A stretch of 64,000 nucleotides of DNA, from contig CAVSWH010000001.1 of the NCBI GenBank assembly GCA_963731625.1, positions 1,240,001 through 1,304,000 on the forward strand, read 5' to 3'. Positions 1 to 6,821 of the stretch are shown here, piece by piece. The translations under genes and the position numbers were made by a program. The first letter of the stretch is position 1; each line of letters starts with the position of its first letter. Origin of the DNA: PALSA-555 sp963731625. GTDB taxonomy: Bacteria > Actinomycetota > Acidimicrobiia > IMCC26256 > PALSA-555. The notes beneath the pieces were generated by a model that was not told the origin of the DNA, did not search any database, and saw only the letters and a list, made by a program, of their open reading frames with translations.

Positions 1-2
1 CC

Positions 3-248
3 GCGCTCTTCGACATGGACGACGTGATGGACGACCTCACGAAGAGCCTGTTCCGTTACATCATGACCCGGGAGGGCCCCCTCGACGAGGGCCGGCTCCT
101 CGAGTCGATCCAGCTCTCGCTGGTCGGGCGCCACTACGAGCGCATCGCCGACCATGCGGTGAACGTGGCCGACCGGGTGGTGTTCATCGCCACCGGGCTG
201 CACGGCGCCGGCGACAGCGAGAGCTACAGCCCCGGCGCGGACGACTGA
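3..248 (+). CDS. phoU: Phosphate-uptake regulator PhoU, C-terminal fragment
   Basis: The gene enters from the left edge, so only about the last 81 residues are visible. They contain the conserved PhoU helical pattern with SIQLSLVGRHYERIADHAVN, in which the E-R-x-x-D-H-A segment is the family's metal-contacting signature. PhoU represses the Pho regulon together with the PstSCAB transporter and PhoR. The tail after the helix is short and acidic. The reading frame is open upstream to the window edge, so the first ATG seen here is internal. The family call is firm; the N-terminal half cannot be assessed. Confidence 0.85.
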   Translation, partial: ALFDMDDVMDDLTKSLFRYIMTREGPLDEGRLLESIQLSLVGRHYERIADHAVNVADRVVFIATGLHGAGDSESYSPGADD

Positions 249-249
249 C

Positions 250-531
250 CTAGCTGGCGGCCTCGTCCTCGGGGTACCCGAGGTCCCACTCGATGATGAG
301 GCGCTCCCGCTCCGCATCGCGGTTCACGCGCTCGCGGTTACGCCGGAACTGCGGGTCGTGGGGCGGGAGGAGCTGGAGGCGCGCCAGGGCGCGCTGGCGG
401 AACTCGTCGACGACCCGGCCGTCGCCGAAGACGCCGTGCACGTCCCAGTGCGGCGCCACCGGGCCGAGGTAGACGACCTTGACGTGGCCCTGCGGCGGGA
501 GCTGCTCGAGCTCGTCCTGGTTGATCGCCAT
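250..531 (-). CDS. Hypothetical 93-residue charged protein
   Basis: This small protein starts at the ATG giving MAINQDELEQLPPQG and ends WDLGYPEDEAAS. It has no cysteine, signal peptide or membrane segment. The middle is arginine-rich (RQRALARLQLLPPHDPQFRR) and the C-terminus is acidic. The gene is convergent with phoU, with one base between the two stops. A longer in-frame reading upstream exists, but its composition is low-complexity R/P/G/A and looks like a shadow of the opposite strand. I do not recognise the family. It is supported as a gene mainly by its non-shadow composition and its neat packing. Confidence 0.5.
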   Translation of the reverse strand: MAINQDELEQLPPQGHVKVVYLGPVAPHWDVHGVFGDGRVVDEFRQRALARLQLLPPHDPQFRRNRERVNRDAERERLIIEWDLGYPEDEAAS

Positions 532-741
532 CGATGCCACCCTACCGGTGCGGTTCCGAGCCGGCGGCCCCGTCCCGGCTACCGTGCCAGGCATGGCGGG
601 CACGGGGCTGCCCAGGTCGTGGCGCAGGCCGCGGCCCGCGGGCTGCGCCGGACGGGCGGGGTTTGCCAGACTGAACACCTCGTAGCCCTTCGACCCCGCG
701 GCGGGCGGGAACCGTTTCTGAGCGCCCTCCGTTTCACCAGC

Positions 742-1023
742 ATGGACGACCTTCCCACGACGGGCGAGCTCCCTCGACCGGATCATCAGACGCCCGCGTG
801 GATGCTGCGGGCGCGCTGTCGCGAGGCGGCCCCGGGGGCGTTCTTCCCCTCGGACGGGGTCGGGGTGGACCGGGCGCGTCGCGTGTGCGCCGAGTGCCCG
901 GTGCAGACCGAGTGCCTCGAGTACGCCCTCGAGTTCCGCATCGATCACGGCGTATGGGGCGGGTGCTCCGAGCGCGAGCGCCGTCGGATCCTCCGACAGC
1001 GCCGCCTCACGGCGTCGCGCTGA
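742..1023 (+). CDS. WhiB-family iron-sulfur transcriptional regulator
   Basis: A 93-residue protein with the four-cysteine WhiB arrangement: C26, then C49-x2-C52-x5-C58, which bind a [4Fe-4S] cluster. These are followed by the GVWGG turn and an arginine-rich C-terminal tail (ERERRRILRQRR) that contacts DNA and the sigma factor region 4. An additional Cys75 follows GVWGG. WhiB-like proteins are restricted to actinobacteria and their phages and act as redox-sensitive or developmental regulators. The chosen ATG gives the normal length; Met21 is a possible shorter start. The 3' end overlaps the convergent DUF1275 gene by 17 bp. Which WhiB subfamily this is cannot be decided here. Confidence 0.85.
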   Translation: MDDLPTTGELPRPDHQTPAWMLRARCREAAPGAFFPSDGVGVDRARRVCAECPVQTECLEYALEFRIDHGVWGGCSERERRRILRQRRLTASR

Positions 1024-1702
1024 CCGGTCCCGGCCGGCGCATCCCGACGCTCAGCGCGGCCAGCACCGCAACCGGGATCGCGAGCGACCACAGCCGCCAC
1101 GACGTGTCGAGCGCCGAGCCGCACACCGCGCCGACGAGGTAGGACGCGACGAGGCTGCCGTGGATGCGCGCCCGCCGCGGCGCGTCCGGCTCGTGGCGCG
1201 CCGACGCGACGAGCTCCTCGGCGAACGACGTGATCATCCCGGTGACGAACGTCGTGTGCACCGCGACGTCGCACACGTGGCGCAGCGACGAGGTCTGGAG
1301 CCCCATCGCCGCGGTCGCGAGCACCGCGAGGCCGTAGTAGGCAGCGGAGCGCGGGGTGACGTCGCCCGCGTCGTGGAGCGCGGTGCCGACGACCATGAAC
1401 GTGGTGACGAGCAGCGCCTCGACCGCGAGGAGCGGGGGCAGCGTGTTGCGGTCGCGGTGGGCCGCCATGAACCACGAGCCCGCCATCACGCCCCCGATGA
1501 ACACGACGATCGGCACGAGGTAGGTGAGCGCGAGGCTCACCTCGCCCTGGCCGAGCTCAACGCCGAGCCGTGCGGTGTTGCCGCTCAGGTGCGCGGTGAA
1601 GAGCCCGAAGAGGGTGAGGAAGCCGACCGCGTCGACCCACCCGCCGACGGCCGCGAGGGTCGCGGCGACGCGGGGTTGCGGCGCGCGGGGCGGTCCCGGC
1701 AT
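1007..1702 (-). CDS. DUF1275 (YoaK-like) membrane protein
   Basis: A 231-residue polytopic membrane protein with about six hydrophobic segments. It carries family hallmarks near the N-terminus: GGWVDAVGFLTLFGLFTAH followed by LSGNTARLG, and a central MGLQTSSLRH...TTFVTGM block. DUF1275 proteins are widespread inner-membrane proteins of unknown function, suggested by others to be transporters. Nothing in the neighbourhood gives a substrate. The start ATG is followed by a short proline-rich cytosolic stretch before the first membrane helix. Its 3' end overlaps the convergent whiB gene. Confidence 0.8.
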   Translation of the reverse strand: MPGPPRAPQPRVAATLAAVGGWVDAVGFLTLFGLFTAHLSGNTARLGVELGQGEVSLALTYLVPIVVFIGGVMAGSWFMAAHRDRNTLPPLLAVEALLVTTFMVVGTALHDAGDVTPRSAAYYGLAVLATAAMGLQTSSLRHVCDVAVHTTFVTGMITSFAEELVASARHEPDAPRRARIHGSLVASYLVGAVCGSALDTSWRLWSLAIPVAVLAALSVGMRRPGPVSATP

Positions 1703-1727
1703 GCCGGCACGCTACGCGCCGGCGGTC

Positions 1728-2738
1728 TCAGTTCCAGCCGAACGGCCCAAGGACGAAGTGGGCGATCTGGGAGCCGAGGCCGCTCGCGCTGCCGCCGCCG
1801 ATCACGTCGTGCACGGCGAGCGTCGCCTGGTCGGGCGGGGCGTCGGAGACACACGTGATCACGAGGCCGTGCGATCCCCAGACGACGGCGCCGGTCGTCG
1901 CCGCCGGGTAGGAGCGCAGGTCGACCCCCTGCCAGCGCCCGGCGGTCCCCGGCGGGAGCGCGCTCCAGTCGATCGTGCCCCGCTGCTCGAAGAGCGAGAG
2001 GGTGAAGAGCCCGTCGCTGTAATACAACTGGAGCGTCCCGTCGGGCTGGCGGTACTGGCCGAGGAGCCGGTAGCCACGCCCGAGGTCCTTCGGCGCCCGG
2101 TAGCCGGACGGGACGGCGACCAGCGGGGTGGGCTCGTCGGAGTGGCCCCCCGACGGCGTCACGGGCGGCTTCGTCGCCAGCGGCACGACCACGTCATATC
2201 GGGTCTGGCGCACGACGGTGCCGTGCGGGTCGAGAACGTCCTGGCGCAGGATCGTGTCGGTGGCCACGTCGATGTAGAAGCGCGCGCGCGTCGCACCGGT
2301 GCTCGGGTCGACCGCGGACACGACGGTCGTCGCCCGACCCGCCACCACCGGGCCCGGCGCCGTCTCCAGCGTCCAGTTGGCGTCGATGGCCGGCGCTGGC
2401 GCCGAGGGCTGGTCGGGACCGAGCACGAGATTCCACGCACCGGGGCTGCCGACCCAGCGCTGCCCGCCGAGCGACACGACGTACTGGTCGCCGACGCCCA
2501 TCTCGACGACCCCGTTCTCGACCTGCGCGAGGACGCGGGTCTGGTGCAGCGCCCCGCCGTCGCGCCATGAGACGACGACGACGCCGGCGTACGAGGCCCG
2601 GCCGGCGGCCCGGCGCGCGGCGGCGAGCAGCTGCGCGCCTTGGCTCGACGGCTGCGCGACGACCGACGGGCCGAGCCCGACCACCGTCGCGACAGTCGCC
2701 GCGGCGATGCCGAGCGACGCCCAGCGCGTCCGGCTCAT
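1728..2738 (-). CDS. RseB/MucB-like sigma-factor regulatory protein
   Basis: The 336-residue product has an N-terminal signal peptide (about residues 1-29, ending near VVAQP). It then shows the LolA-like fold typical of RseB/outer-membrane lipoprotein carriers (residues about 30-200, with YAGVVVVSWRDGG and RFYIDVATDTILRQDVLD), followed by a second domain with GYRLLGQYRQPDGTLQLYYSDG. RseB-type proteins sit outside the membrane and modulate anti-sigma proteolysis, possibly by sensing lipids. The ATG overlaps the stop of the anti-sigma gene by 4 bp, so the two are translationally coupled. This order (sigma, anti-sigma, RseB-like) supports the role. I infer that it controls the adjacent anti-sigma factor. 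Confidence 0.75.
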   Translation of the reverse strand: MSRTRWASLGIAAATVATVVGLGPSVVAQPSSQGAQLLAAARRAAGRASYAGVVVVSWRDGGALHQTRVLAQVENGVVEMGVGDQYVVSLGGQRWVGSPGAWNLVLGPDQPSAPAPAIDANWTLETAPGPVVAGRATTVVSAVDPSTGATRARFYIDVATDTILRQDVLDPHGTVVRQTRYDVVVPLATKPPVTPSGGHSDEPTPLVAVPSGYRAPKDLGRGYRLLGQYRQPDGTLQLYYSDGLFTLSLFEQRGTIDWSALPPGTAGRWQGVDLRSYPAATTGAVVWGSHGLVITCVSDAPPDQATLAVHDVIGGGSASGLGSQIAHFVLGPFGWN

Positions 2739-3232
2739 CGGCCCATCCCGTGCAGCATCTCGACCCCGGCGAGGGTGCTCACCGGGTCACCGGCGATCGA
2801 GGCCCGGGTCTGGTGCTCCGTGCTGAACGCGTTCACCTTCGGCGTGATCTCGTGCGGGCCGGGCAGTACGAGCGCGGCCACGACGACCACGGCCGCGGCG
2901 GCGCCGGCGATCGAGGCGGCCCAGCGGACCGGCCGGTCGCGGACGCGGTCGCGCCAGGTGCGCGGCCAGGCGAACACCGGTGGCGGGGGCGGGGGCGCCA
3001 CGGCCACGGGCTCGTCGAGCGCGACCCGGGCGAGAAGCGCCTCCCAGGCGTCCGCGGGCAGGTCGAGGACGGGGAGGTCCCGCACGGCACGCTTCGCGGC
3101 GCGGATCTCCTCGAGGACCGCCCGCCACGACGCCGACCGCTCGAGGCGCGCCTCGACCGTGGCGCGGGTGGCGGCGTCGAGCTCGCCGTCGACGTACGCC
3201 GAGAGGAGGTCCTCGGACCGACGCGGGCTCAT
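2735..3232 (-). CDS. Membrane anti-sigma factor (zinc-finger-like fold without Cys)
   Basis: A 165-residue protein. Its N-terminal helical domain (EDLLSAYVDGELDAATRATV...) matches the anti-sigma zinc-finger fold. It is followed by a proline-rich linker (VAPPPPPPVF), a single membrane helix (about residues 105-124, AASIAGAAAAVVVVAALVL) and an external tail of about 40 residues. The usual H-x3-C-x2-C zinc ligands are absent; the protein has no cysteine at all. This suggests a zinc-independent, proteolysis-controlled anti-sigma factor like the RseA/RskA type rather than a redox sensor. It overlaps the sigma gene and the RseB-like gene by 4 bp each, forming one coupled operon. Confidence 0.75.
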   Translation of the reverse strand: MSPRRSEDLLSAYVDGELDAATRATVEARLERSASWRAVLEEIRAAKRAVRDLPVLDLPADAWEALLARVALDEPVAVAPPPPPPVFAWPRTWRDRVRDRPVRWAASIAGAAAAVVVVAALVLPGPHEITPKVNAFSTEHQTRASIAGDPVSTLAGVEMLHGMGR

Positions 3233-3735
3233 GCCGCGCCCTCCGCGGTGAGCGCGGCGCGGAGCAGGCGCCGGCCGCGGTGGATGCGGGACCGCACCGT
3301 CCCGACGGGGACGCCGAGCGCGACCGCGATCTGCTCGTAGGACTGATCGGCGACGTCGCAGAGCACGACCGGCACGCGGAAGTCCTCGGGGATCTCGGCG
3401 AGGGCGTGCTGGATCTCCTCGGACAGCTCCTGGCTCGCCTCGTCCGCGCCAGGCGTGGTCGGCAGGACGCGCTCGGGGTCATCCGGGAGCGCGTCGGCAG
3501 GGCGCCGGCGCCGCCGGCGCATCTCGTCTAGGAACACGTTCGTCACGATGCGGGCCAGCCACCCCTCGAGGGATCCCGGCTCGTAGCGCTCGAGCCCCCG
3601 TCGGACCCGGACGAGCGCCTCCTGCACGAGATCCTGTGCGTCGTCTGCGTTGCCGGCCAGGCGGTACGCCACGCTGAAGAGGAAGGCCCCGTGGTCCCGG
3701 GCCACCTCTTCCCACGTGGGGACGCCGTCAGCCAT
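3229..3735 (-). CDS. ECF sigma-70 family RNA polymerase sigma factor
   Basis: A 168-residue sigma factor with region 2 (FLFSVAYRLAGNADDAQDLV, the Y-x3-G-x-x-x-DA-x-D motif) and the WLARIVTNVFLDEMRRRRRR helix. A linker leads to region 4 (ALAEIPEDFRVPVVLCDVAD and the helix-turn-helix SYEQIAVALGVPVGTVRSRI). There is no region 3 or 1.1, as is normal for ECF factors; it resembles the SigE type. The ATG giving MADGVPTWEE is chosen because upstream codons in this frame are low-complexity. The stop overlaps the anti-sigma start (ATGA). Such factors usually respond to envelope stress; the RseB-like partner fits that. Confidence 0.85.
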   Translation of the reverse strand: MADGVPTWEEVARDHGAFLFSVAYRLAGNADDAQDLVQEALVRVRRGLERYEPGSLEGWLARIVTNVFLDEMRRRRRRPADALPDDPERVLPTTPGADEASQELSEEIQHALAEIPEDFRVPVVLCDVADQSYEQIAVALGVPVGTVRSRIHRGRRLLRAALTAEGAA

Positions 3736-3776
3736 CAGCCAGAACGACGGGGGCGACGGGTTGGGTTCCCGGGCGG

Positions 3777-3926
3777 CTACCCCGCGGGGGGTTCGTCCTC
3801 CCGGGCGCCGGGACCGGACGGGTGATCGTCGCCGGCCCGCCGGGACCGCCCGGCCACCCAGGCGACGACGAGCAAGGCGCACACCACGACCAGGACGATG
3901 AGCAGCGCCGTCGACCCGAACGACAC
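3777..3926 (-). CDS. 49-residue single-pass membrane protein
   Basis: A very small gene. A GTG start is preceded by a strong Shine-Dalgarno (GGGGAGGT, about 5 bases upstream) and gives VSFGSTALLIVLVVVCALLV followed by VAWVAGRSRR, then an acidic, proline-rich tail ending EDEPPAG. Residues about 7-25 form one clear membrane helix followed by the positive RSRR, so the N-terminus would be outside. It lies in the 216-bp gap between the F420-type oxidoreductase gene and the sigma factor gene, on the same strand. Its function is unknown. The ribosome-binding site and the helix make it more than a chance ORF. Confidence 0.6.
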   Translation of the reverse strand: MSFGSTALLIVLVVVCALLVVAWVAGRSRRAGDDHPSGPGAREDEPPAG

Positions 3927-3951
3927 CGGGACCTCCCCTCGCCGGGCCGGG

Positions 3952-4953
3952 TCACCCGACCGGGGACCCTGTCAGGGCGGTGGCGAGCAGCTCGACGTCG
4001 TCGAGCGCCCCGACCTGGAAGGGCACCGCGCCGGCACCGACGATGAGCGTCTCGACGCCCAGCTCGGCCCACTCGGCCTGCTGCTCCTGCACCTGCTCGA
4101 CCGTGCCGACGAGCCGCCCCGTGCGCCACTCGTCGAGCGTGACACCGTCGAGCACGCCGGCGGGGGTCGCCGCCCGCAGCCGCTCGAAGCGCCGCGCGAG
4201 GTCGCGCTCATCCTCGCCGACGAGCGCGTAGAGCCCGAGCGAGCGCCAGAACTGGTTCGGGTCGCGACCGGCGTCCTCGCACGCCGCGCCCACGACGTCG
4301 AGGCGGCGCGCGTACTCCCCCGGCGTCCAGACCCAGCAGGTGTTCCAGCCGTCGGCGACGTCGACCGCGGTGCGGATGACGCGGTCGCCCTTCCCCCCGA
4401 GAAACAGCGGGGGCCGCGGGGTCTGCTCGGCCGGCGGGTCGATGACGGCCCCGTGCGCCTGCAGGTAGTCGCCGCGATAGGTGAGCGGCTCCCCGCCGAG
4501 CAGCCCGCCGACGATCTCGGTGGCCTCCTTCAGCCGCGTCACCCGCACGCCCGGGCTCGGGAACGGCAGCCCGATCGCGGCGTACTCCGGCTCGTACCAG
4601 CCTGCGCCGAGGCCGACGTCGAGGCGCCCGCCGCACACCCGGTCGAGGGTCGCGAGGGTCTTGGCCAGCGTCACGGGGGGCCGCAGCGCCTCGCACAGCA
4701 CGAGCGTCCCGAGGCGGGGCCGGGAGACGTGTGACGCGAGGGCGGCGAGCGTGGCGAGCGGCTCGAACGCCCCGTAGCGCGTCGGCGGCCCGCCGTACTT
4801 CGCGACGTCCAAGAAGAGGTGGTCGGAGAGCCACAGCGAGTCGTAGCCCCAGGCCTCGGCGTGCTGGGCGTGCGCGACGATGGTCTCGAAGCGCAGCGGC
4901 GACTCGCCCGGCACCGAGTAGTCGTACTGGGGCAGCGCCAGGCCGATCCGCAC
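3952..4953 (-). CDS. LLM-class F420-dependent oxidoreductase
   Basis: A 333-residue luciferase-like TIM-barrel protein. The GTG start gives VRIGLALPQYDYSVPGESPL, the classic N-terminal strand. ETIVAHAQHAEAWGYDSLWL and SDHLF follow, then GTLVLCEALRPPVTLAKTLA and LDVGLGAGWYEPEYAAIGLP, which are typical of actinobacterial F420-dependent members. The C-terminus carries VGTVEQVQEQQAEWAELGVE. These enzymes transfer hydride from reduced F420 (sometimes FMN) to diverse substrates; the substrate here cannot be told. Upstream extension in frame is low-complexity and was rejected. The gene heads the run of minus-strand genes leading to the sigma operon. Confidence 0.85.
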   Translation of the reverse strand: MRIGLALPQYDYSVPGESPLRFETIVAHAQHAEAWGYDSLWLSDHLFLDVAKYGGPPTRYGAFEPLATLAALASHVSRPRLGTLVLCEALRPPVTLAKTLATLDRVCGGRLDVGLGAGWYEPEYAAIGLPFPSPGVRVTRLKEATEIVGGLLGGEPLTYRGDYLQAHGAVIDPPAEQTPRPPLFLGGKGDRVIRTAVDVADGWNTCWVWTPGEYARRLDVVGAACEDAGRDPNQFWRSLGLYALVGEDERDLARRFERLRAATPAGVLDGVTLDEWRTGRLVGTVEQVQEQQAEWAELGVETLIVGAGAVPFQVGALDDVELLATALTGSPVG

Positions 4954-5019
4954 CGCCGAGACCCTAGGTGGGTGCGCCCACCCCCCGGTCGCCCGAGGAC
5001 ACGCCCCTACCGTGGTGGC

Positions 5020-5875
5020 GTGCTCGAGTGCGTCGTGAACATCGCCGTGGGCGCCGGCTCGGCGCTCGACGCGCTCGCCGCGGTGTGCGGCGATGCGCTG
5101 CTCGACCGCCACGCGGACACGGACCATGACCGGTCGGTGTTCACGCTCGCGGGACCCGCCGACGGCGACACCGAGTCGGCCGCGCTCGTCGCTCGCCGCC
5201 GCGGCGGCCGCGCACCTCGACCTCGCCACCCGACCCGAGGGCGTCCACCCTCGGCTCGGCGTCGTCGACGTCGTCCCCTTCGTCGCCCTCGGCCAGCCCG
5301 GCGACACCGCCGTGGCGGCAGCCCACCGCGTCGGGGCGCACCTCGCCGAGGAGCTGGCGGTGCCCGTCTTCTTCTACGACGACGCCGACCCGGCCGGCCG
5401 GTCCCTCCCGACGGTGCGTCGCGACGCGTTCGCCGACCGGGCCCCCGACCTCGGCCCGCCGCGACCGCACCCGCGGCTCGGCGCCACCGCCGTGGGCGCC
5501 CGACCGCCGCTCGTCGCGGTGAACTGCTGGCTCGACCGGGACGACGTCGGGCTGGCCCAGGCCGTCGCCCATGCCGTGCGGGCCCGTGACGGCGGCCTCC
5601 CCGGCGTGCGCGCCCTCGGGCTGCGCCTGGCGTCCCGCGGGGTCGCGCAGGTGTCCCTGAACGTCGCCGACCTGGCGCGGACGGGCGTCGAGGAGGCCTG
5701 CGAGACGGTGCGGCGGGCGGTCGAGGCCCGCGGCGCCGCGGTCGAGCGGGTCGAGTGGGTGGGGCTGGTGCCCGAGGCCGAGCGGGCGCGCTGCAGCGCC
5801 GCCTTCCTCGCCTGGAGCGGCCTCGACCGGTCCCGGACCGTCGAGGCCCGGCTCGCCGGCGCGGCGCGCCGGTGA
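5020..5875 (+). pseudogene. Glutamate formiminotransferase-like gene split by a +1 frame change
   Basis: The first part, from a GTG, reads VLECVVNIAVGAGSALDALA then RHADTDHDRSVFTLAGPA. After about base 5191 the family sequence continues only in the next frame (LAAAAAAHLDLATRPEGVHP, then RLGVVDVVPFVAL, PVFFYDDADP and VNCWLDRDDVGLAQAVAHAV). Skipping one base joins the two parts without loss into a protein of about 285 residues. This is the size of a single-domain formiminotransferase (FtcD N-terminal part), which moves the formimino group from formiminoglutamate to tetrahydrofolate. No histidine-degradation genes are adjacent. Either a sequencing insertion or a real recent frameshift explains the break; all visible parts are otherwise well conserved. 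Confidence 0.75.
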
Positions 5876-5876
5876 C

Positions 5877-6212
5877 TCAGGCCGAGGCGAGCCGGCGCCG
5901 CTCGAGCGCCCGCTGGCGTCGGACCCGGCGGCGCTCCCGCTCGGACAGGCCACCCCAGATCCCGAACTTCTCCCCGTGGTCGAGCGCGTACTCGAGGCAC
6001 TCGGCCCGGACCTCGCAGCCTCGGCACACCCCCTTGGCCTCCCGGGTCGACGCCCCGCGCTCCGGGAAGAAGAGGTCCGGGTCCACCCCGAGGCAGTTGG
6101 CCCGCTCTTGCCAGCGCCGACCCTCGCCGTCGGGCGGGAGTCCTCGCACCAGCTCCATGAACTCGTGAATCTGCACCGGCATCCCCTCGAAATCACATCG
6201 ATGGAATTCCAT
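5877..6212 (-). CDS. WhiB-family transcriptional regulator (second copy)
   Basis: A 111-residue WhiB protein with C40 in RANCLGVDPDLFFPERG, the C63-x2-C66-x5-C72 cluster in VCRGCEVRAECLEYA, the GIWGG turn and the basic tail ERERRRVRRQR. It is longer at the N-terminus than the other copy and closer in style to WhiB1/WhiB2 proteins. Three in-frame ATGs are possible (Met1, Met11, Met19); none has an ideal ribosome-binding site, so the first is reported. It is convergent with the formiminotransferase gene and divergent from the macro-domain gene, sharing a short promoter region of about 110 bp with it. Confidence 0.85.
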   Translation of the reverse strand: MEFHRCDFEGMPVQIHEFMELVRGLPPDGEGRRWQERANCLGVDPDLFFPERGASTREAKGVCRGCEVRAECLEYALDHGEKFGIWGGLSERERRRVRRQRALERRRLASA

Positions 6213-6325
6213 CAGTGGTACTCTGCGGGCCGCCCGGGACCGGACGCAAGCAGAACTTTCGCGCTCGCGCAGGTTTCGTCCCTTTTGCGGAGATTCGTGC
6301 GTCAGTTTCTGCCGAGATTTCGGCC

Positions 6326-6820
6326 ATGACCCGCCTCGACGCCGCCCAGGGCGACATCACGAGCGTGGCCGTCGACGCCGTCGTGAACGCCGCGAACACC
6401 TCCCTGGCCCCCGGCGGCGGCGTCTGCGGGGCGATCTTCGCGGCGGCGGGGCCTGGTCTGCGGGAGGCGTGCGCGGCCCTCGGCGGCTGCGCCACCGGCG
6501 ACGCGAAGGCGACGCCGGGGTTCGGCCTCCCAGCGCGCTGGATCGTCCATGCCGTCGGACCGGTGTGGCAGGACGGGCGCCACGGCGAGCCGGCCCAGCT
6601 GGCCTCGGCGTACACACGCAGCCTCGCCGTCGCCGACGAGCTCGGCGCGGGGTCCATCGCCTTCCCGGCGATCAGCACGGGCATCTACGGCTACCCACTC
6701 GAGGACGCCACGGACGTTGCGGTCGATGCCGTCCGCTCCGCCGACACGCGCGTCGAGGTCGTGCGCTTCGTCTGCTTCGACGCGCGGTCGCTCGCCGCCT
6801 ACGAGCAGCGCCTGGGGTGA
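6326..6820 (+). CDS. Macro-domain ADP-ribose-binding protein
   Basis: A 164-residue single macro domain: MTRLDAAQGDITSVAVDAVV and the NAANTSLAPGGGVCGAIF block (ADP-ribose pocket) are near the N-terminus. GDAKATPGFGLPARWIVHAV follows, then AISTGIYGYPLEDATDVAV near the C-terminus. Family members hydrolyse O-acetyl-ADP-ribose or remove ADP-ribose from proteins or nucleic acids (YmdB type). The ATG at this position is chosen because the 37 upstream codons lack family similarity. Its end is one base from the stop of the convergent VWA gene. No toxin-antitoxin or sirtuin gene is next to it, so a housekeeping role is more likely than DarTG-type defence. Confidence 0.85.
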   Translation: MTRLDAAQGDITSVAVDAVVNAANTSLAPGGGVCGAIFAAAGPGLREACAALGGCATGDAKATPGFGLPARWIVHAVGPVWQDGRHGEPAQLASAYTRSLAVADELGAGSIAFPAISTGIYGYPLEDATDVAVDAVRSADTRVEVVRFVCFDARSLAAYEQRLG

Positions 6821-6821
6821 G

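Noticed and set aside
6326..6820. Macro-domain gene as part of a DarTG-like toxin-antitoxin or other defence island
   Set aside because: No ADP-ribosyltransferase toxin gene or other defence gene is adjacent; both neighbours are ordinary genes.
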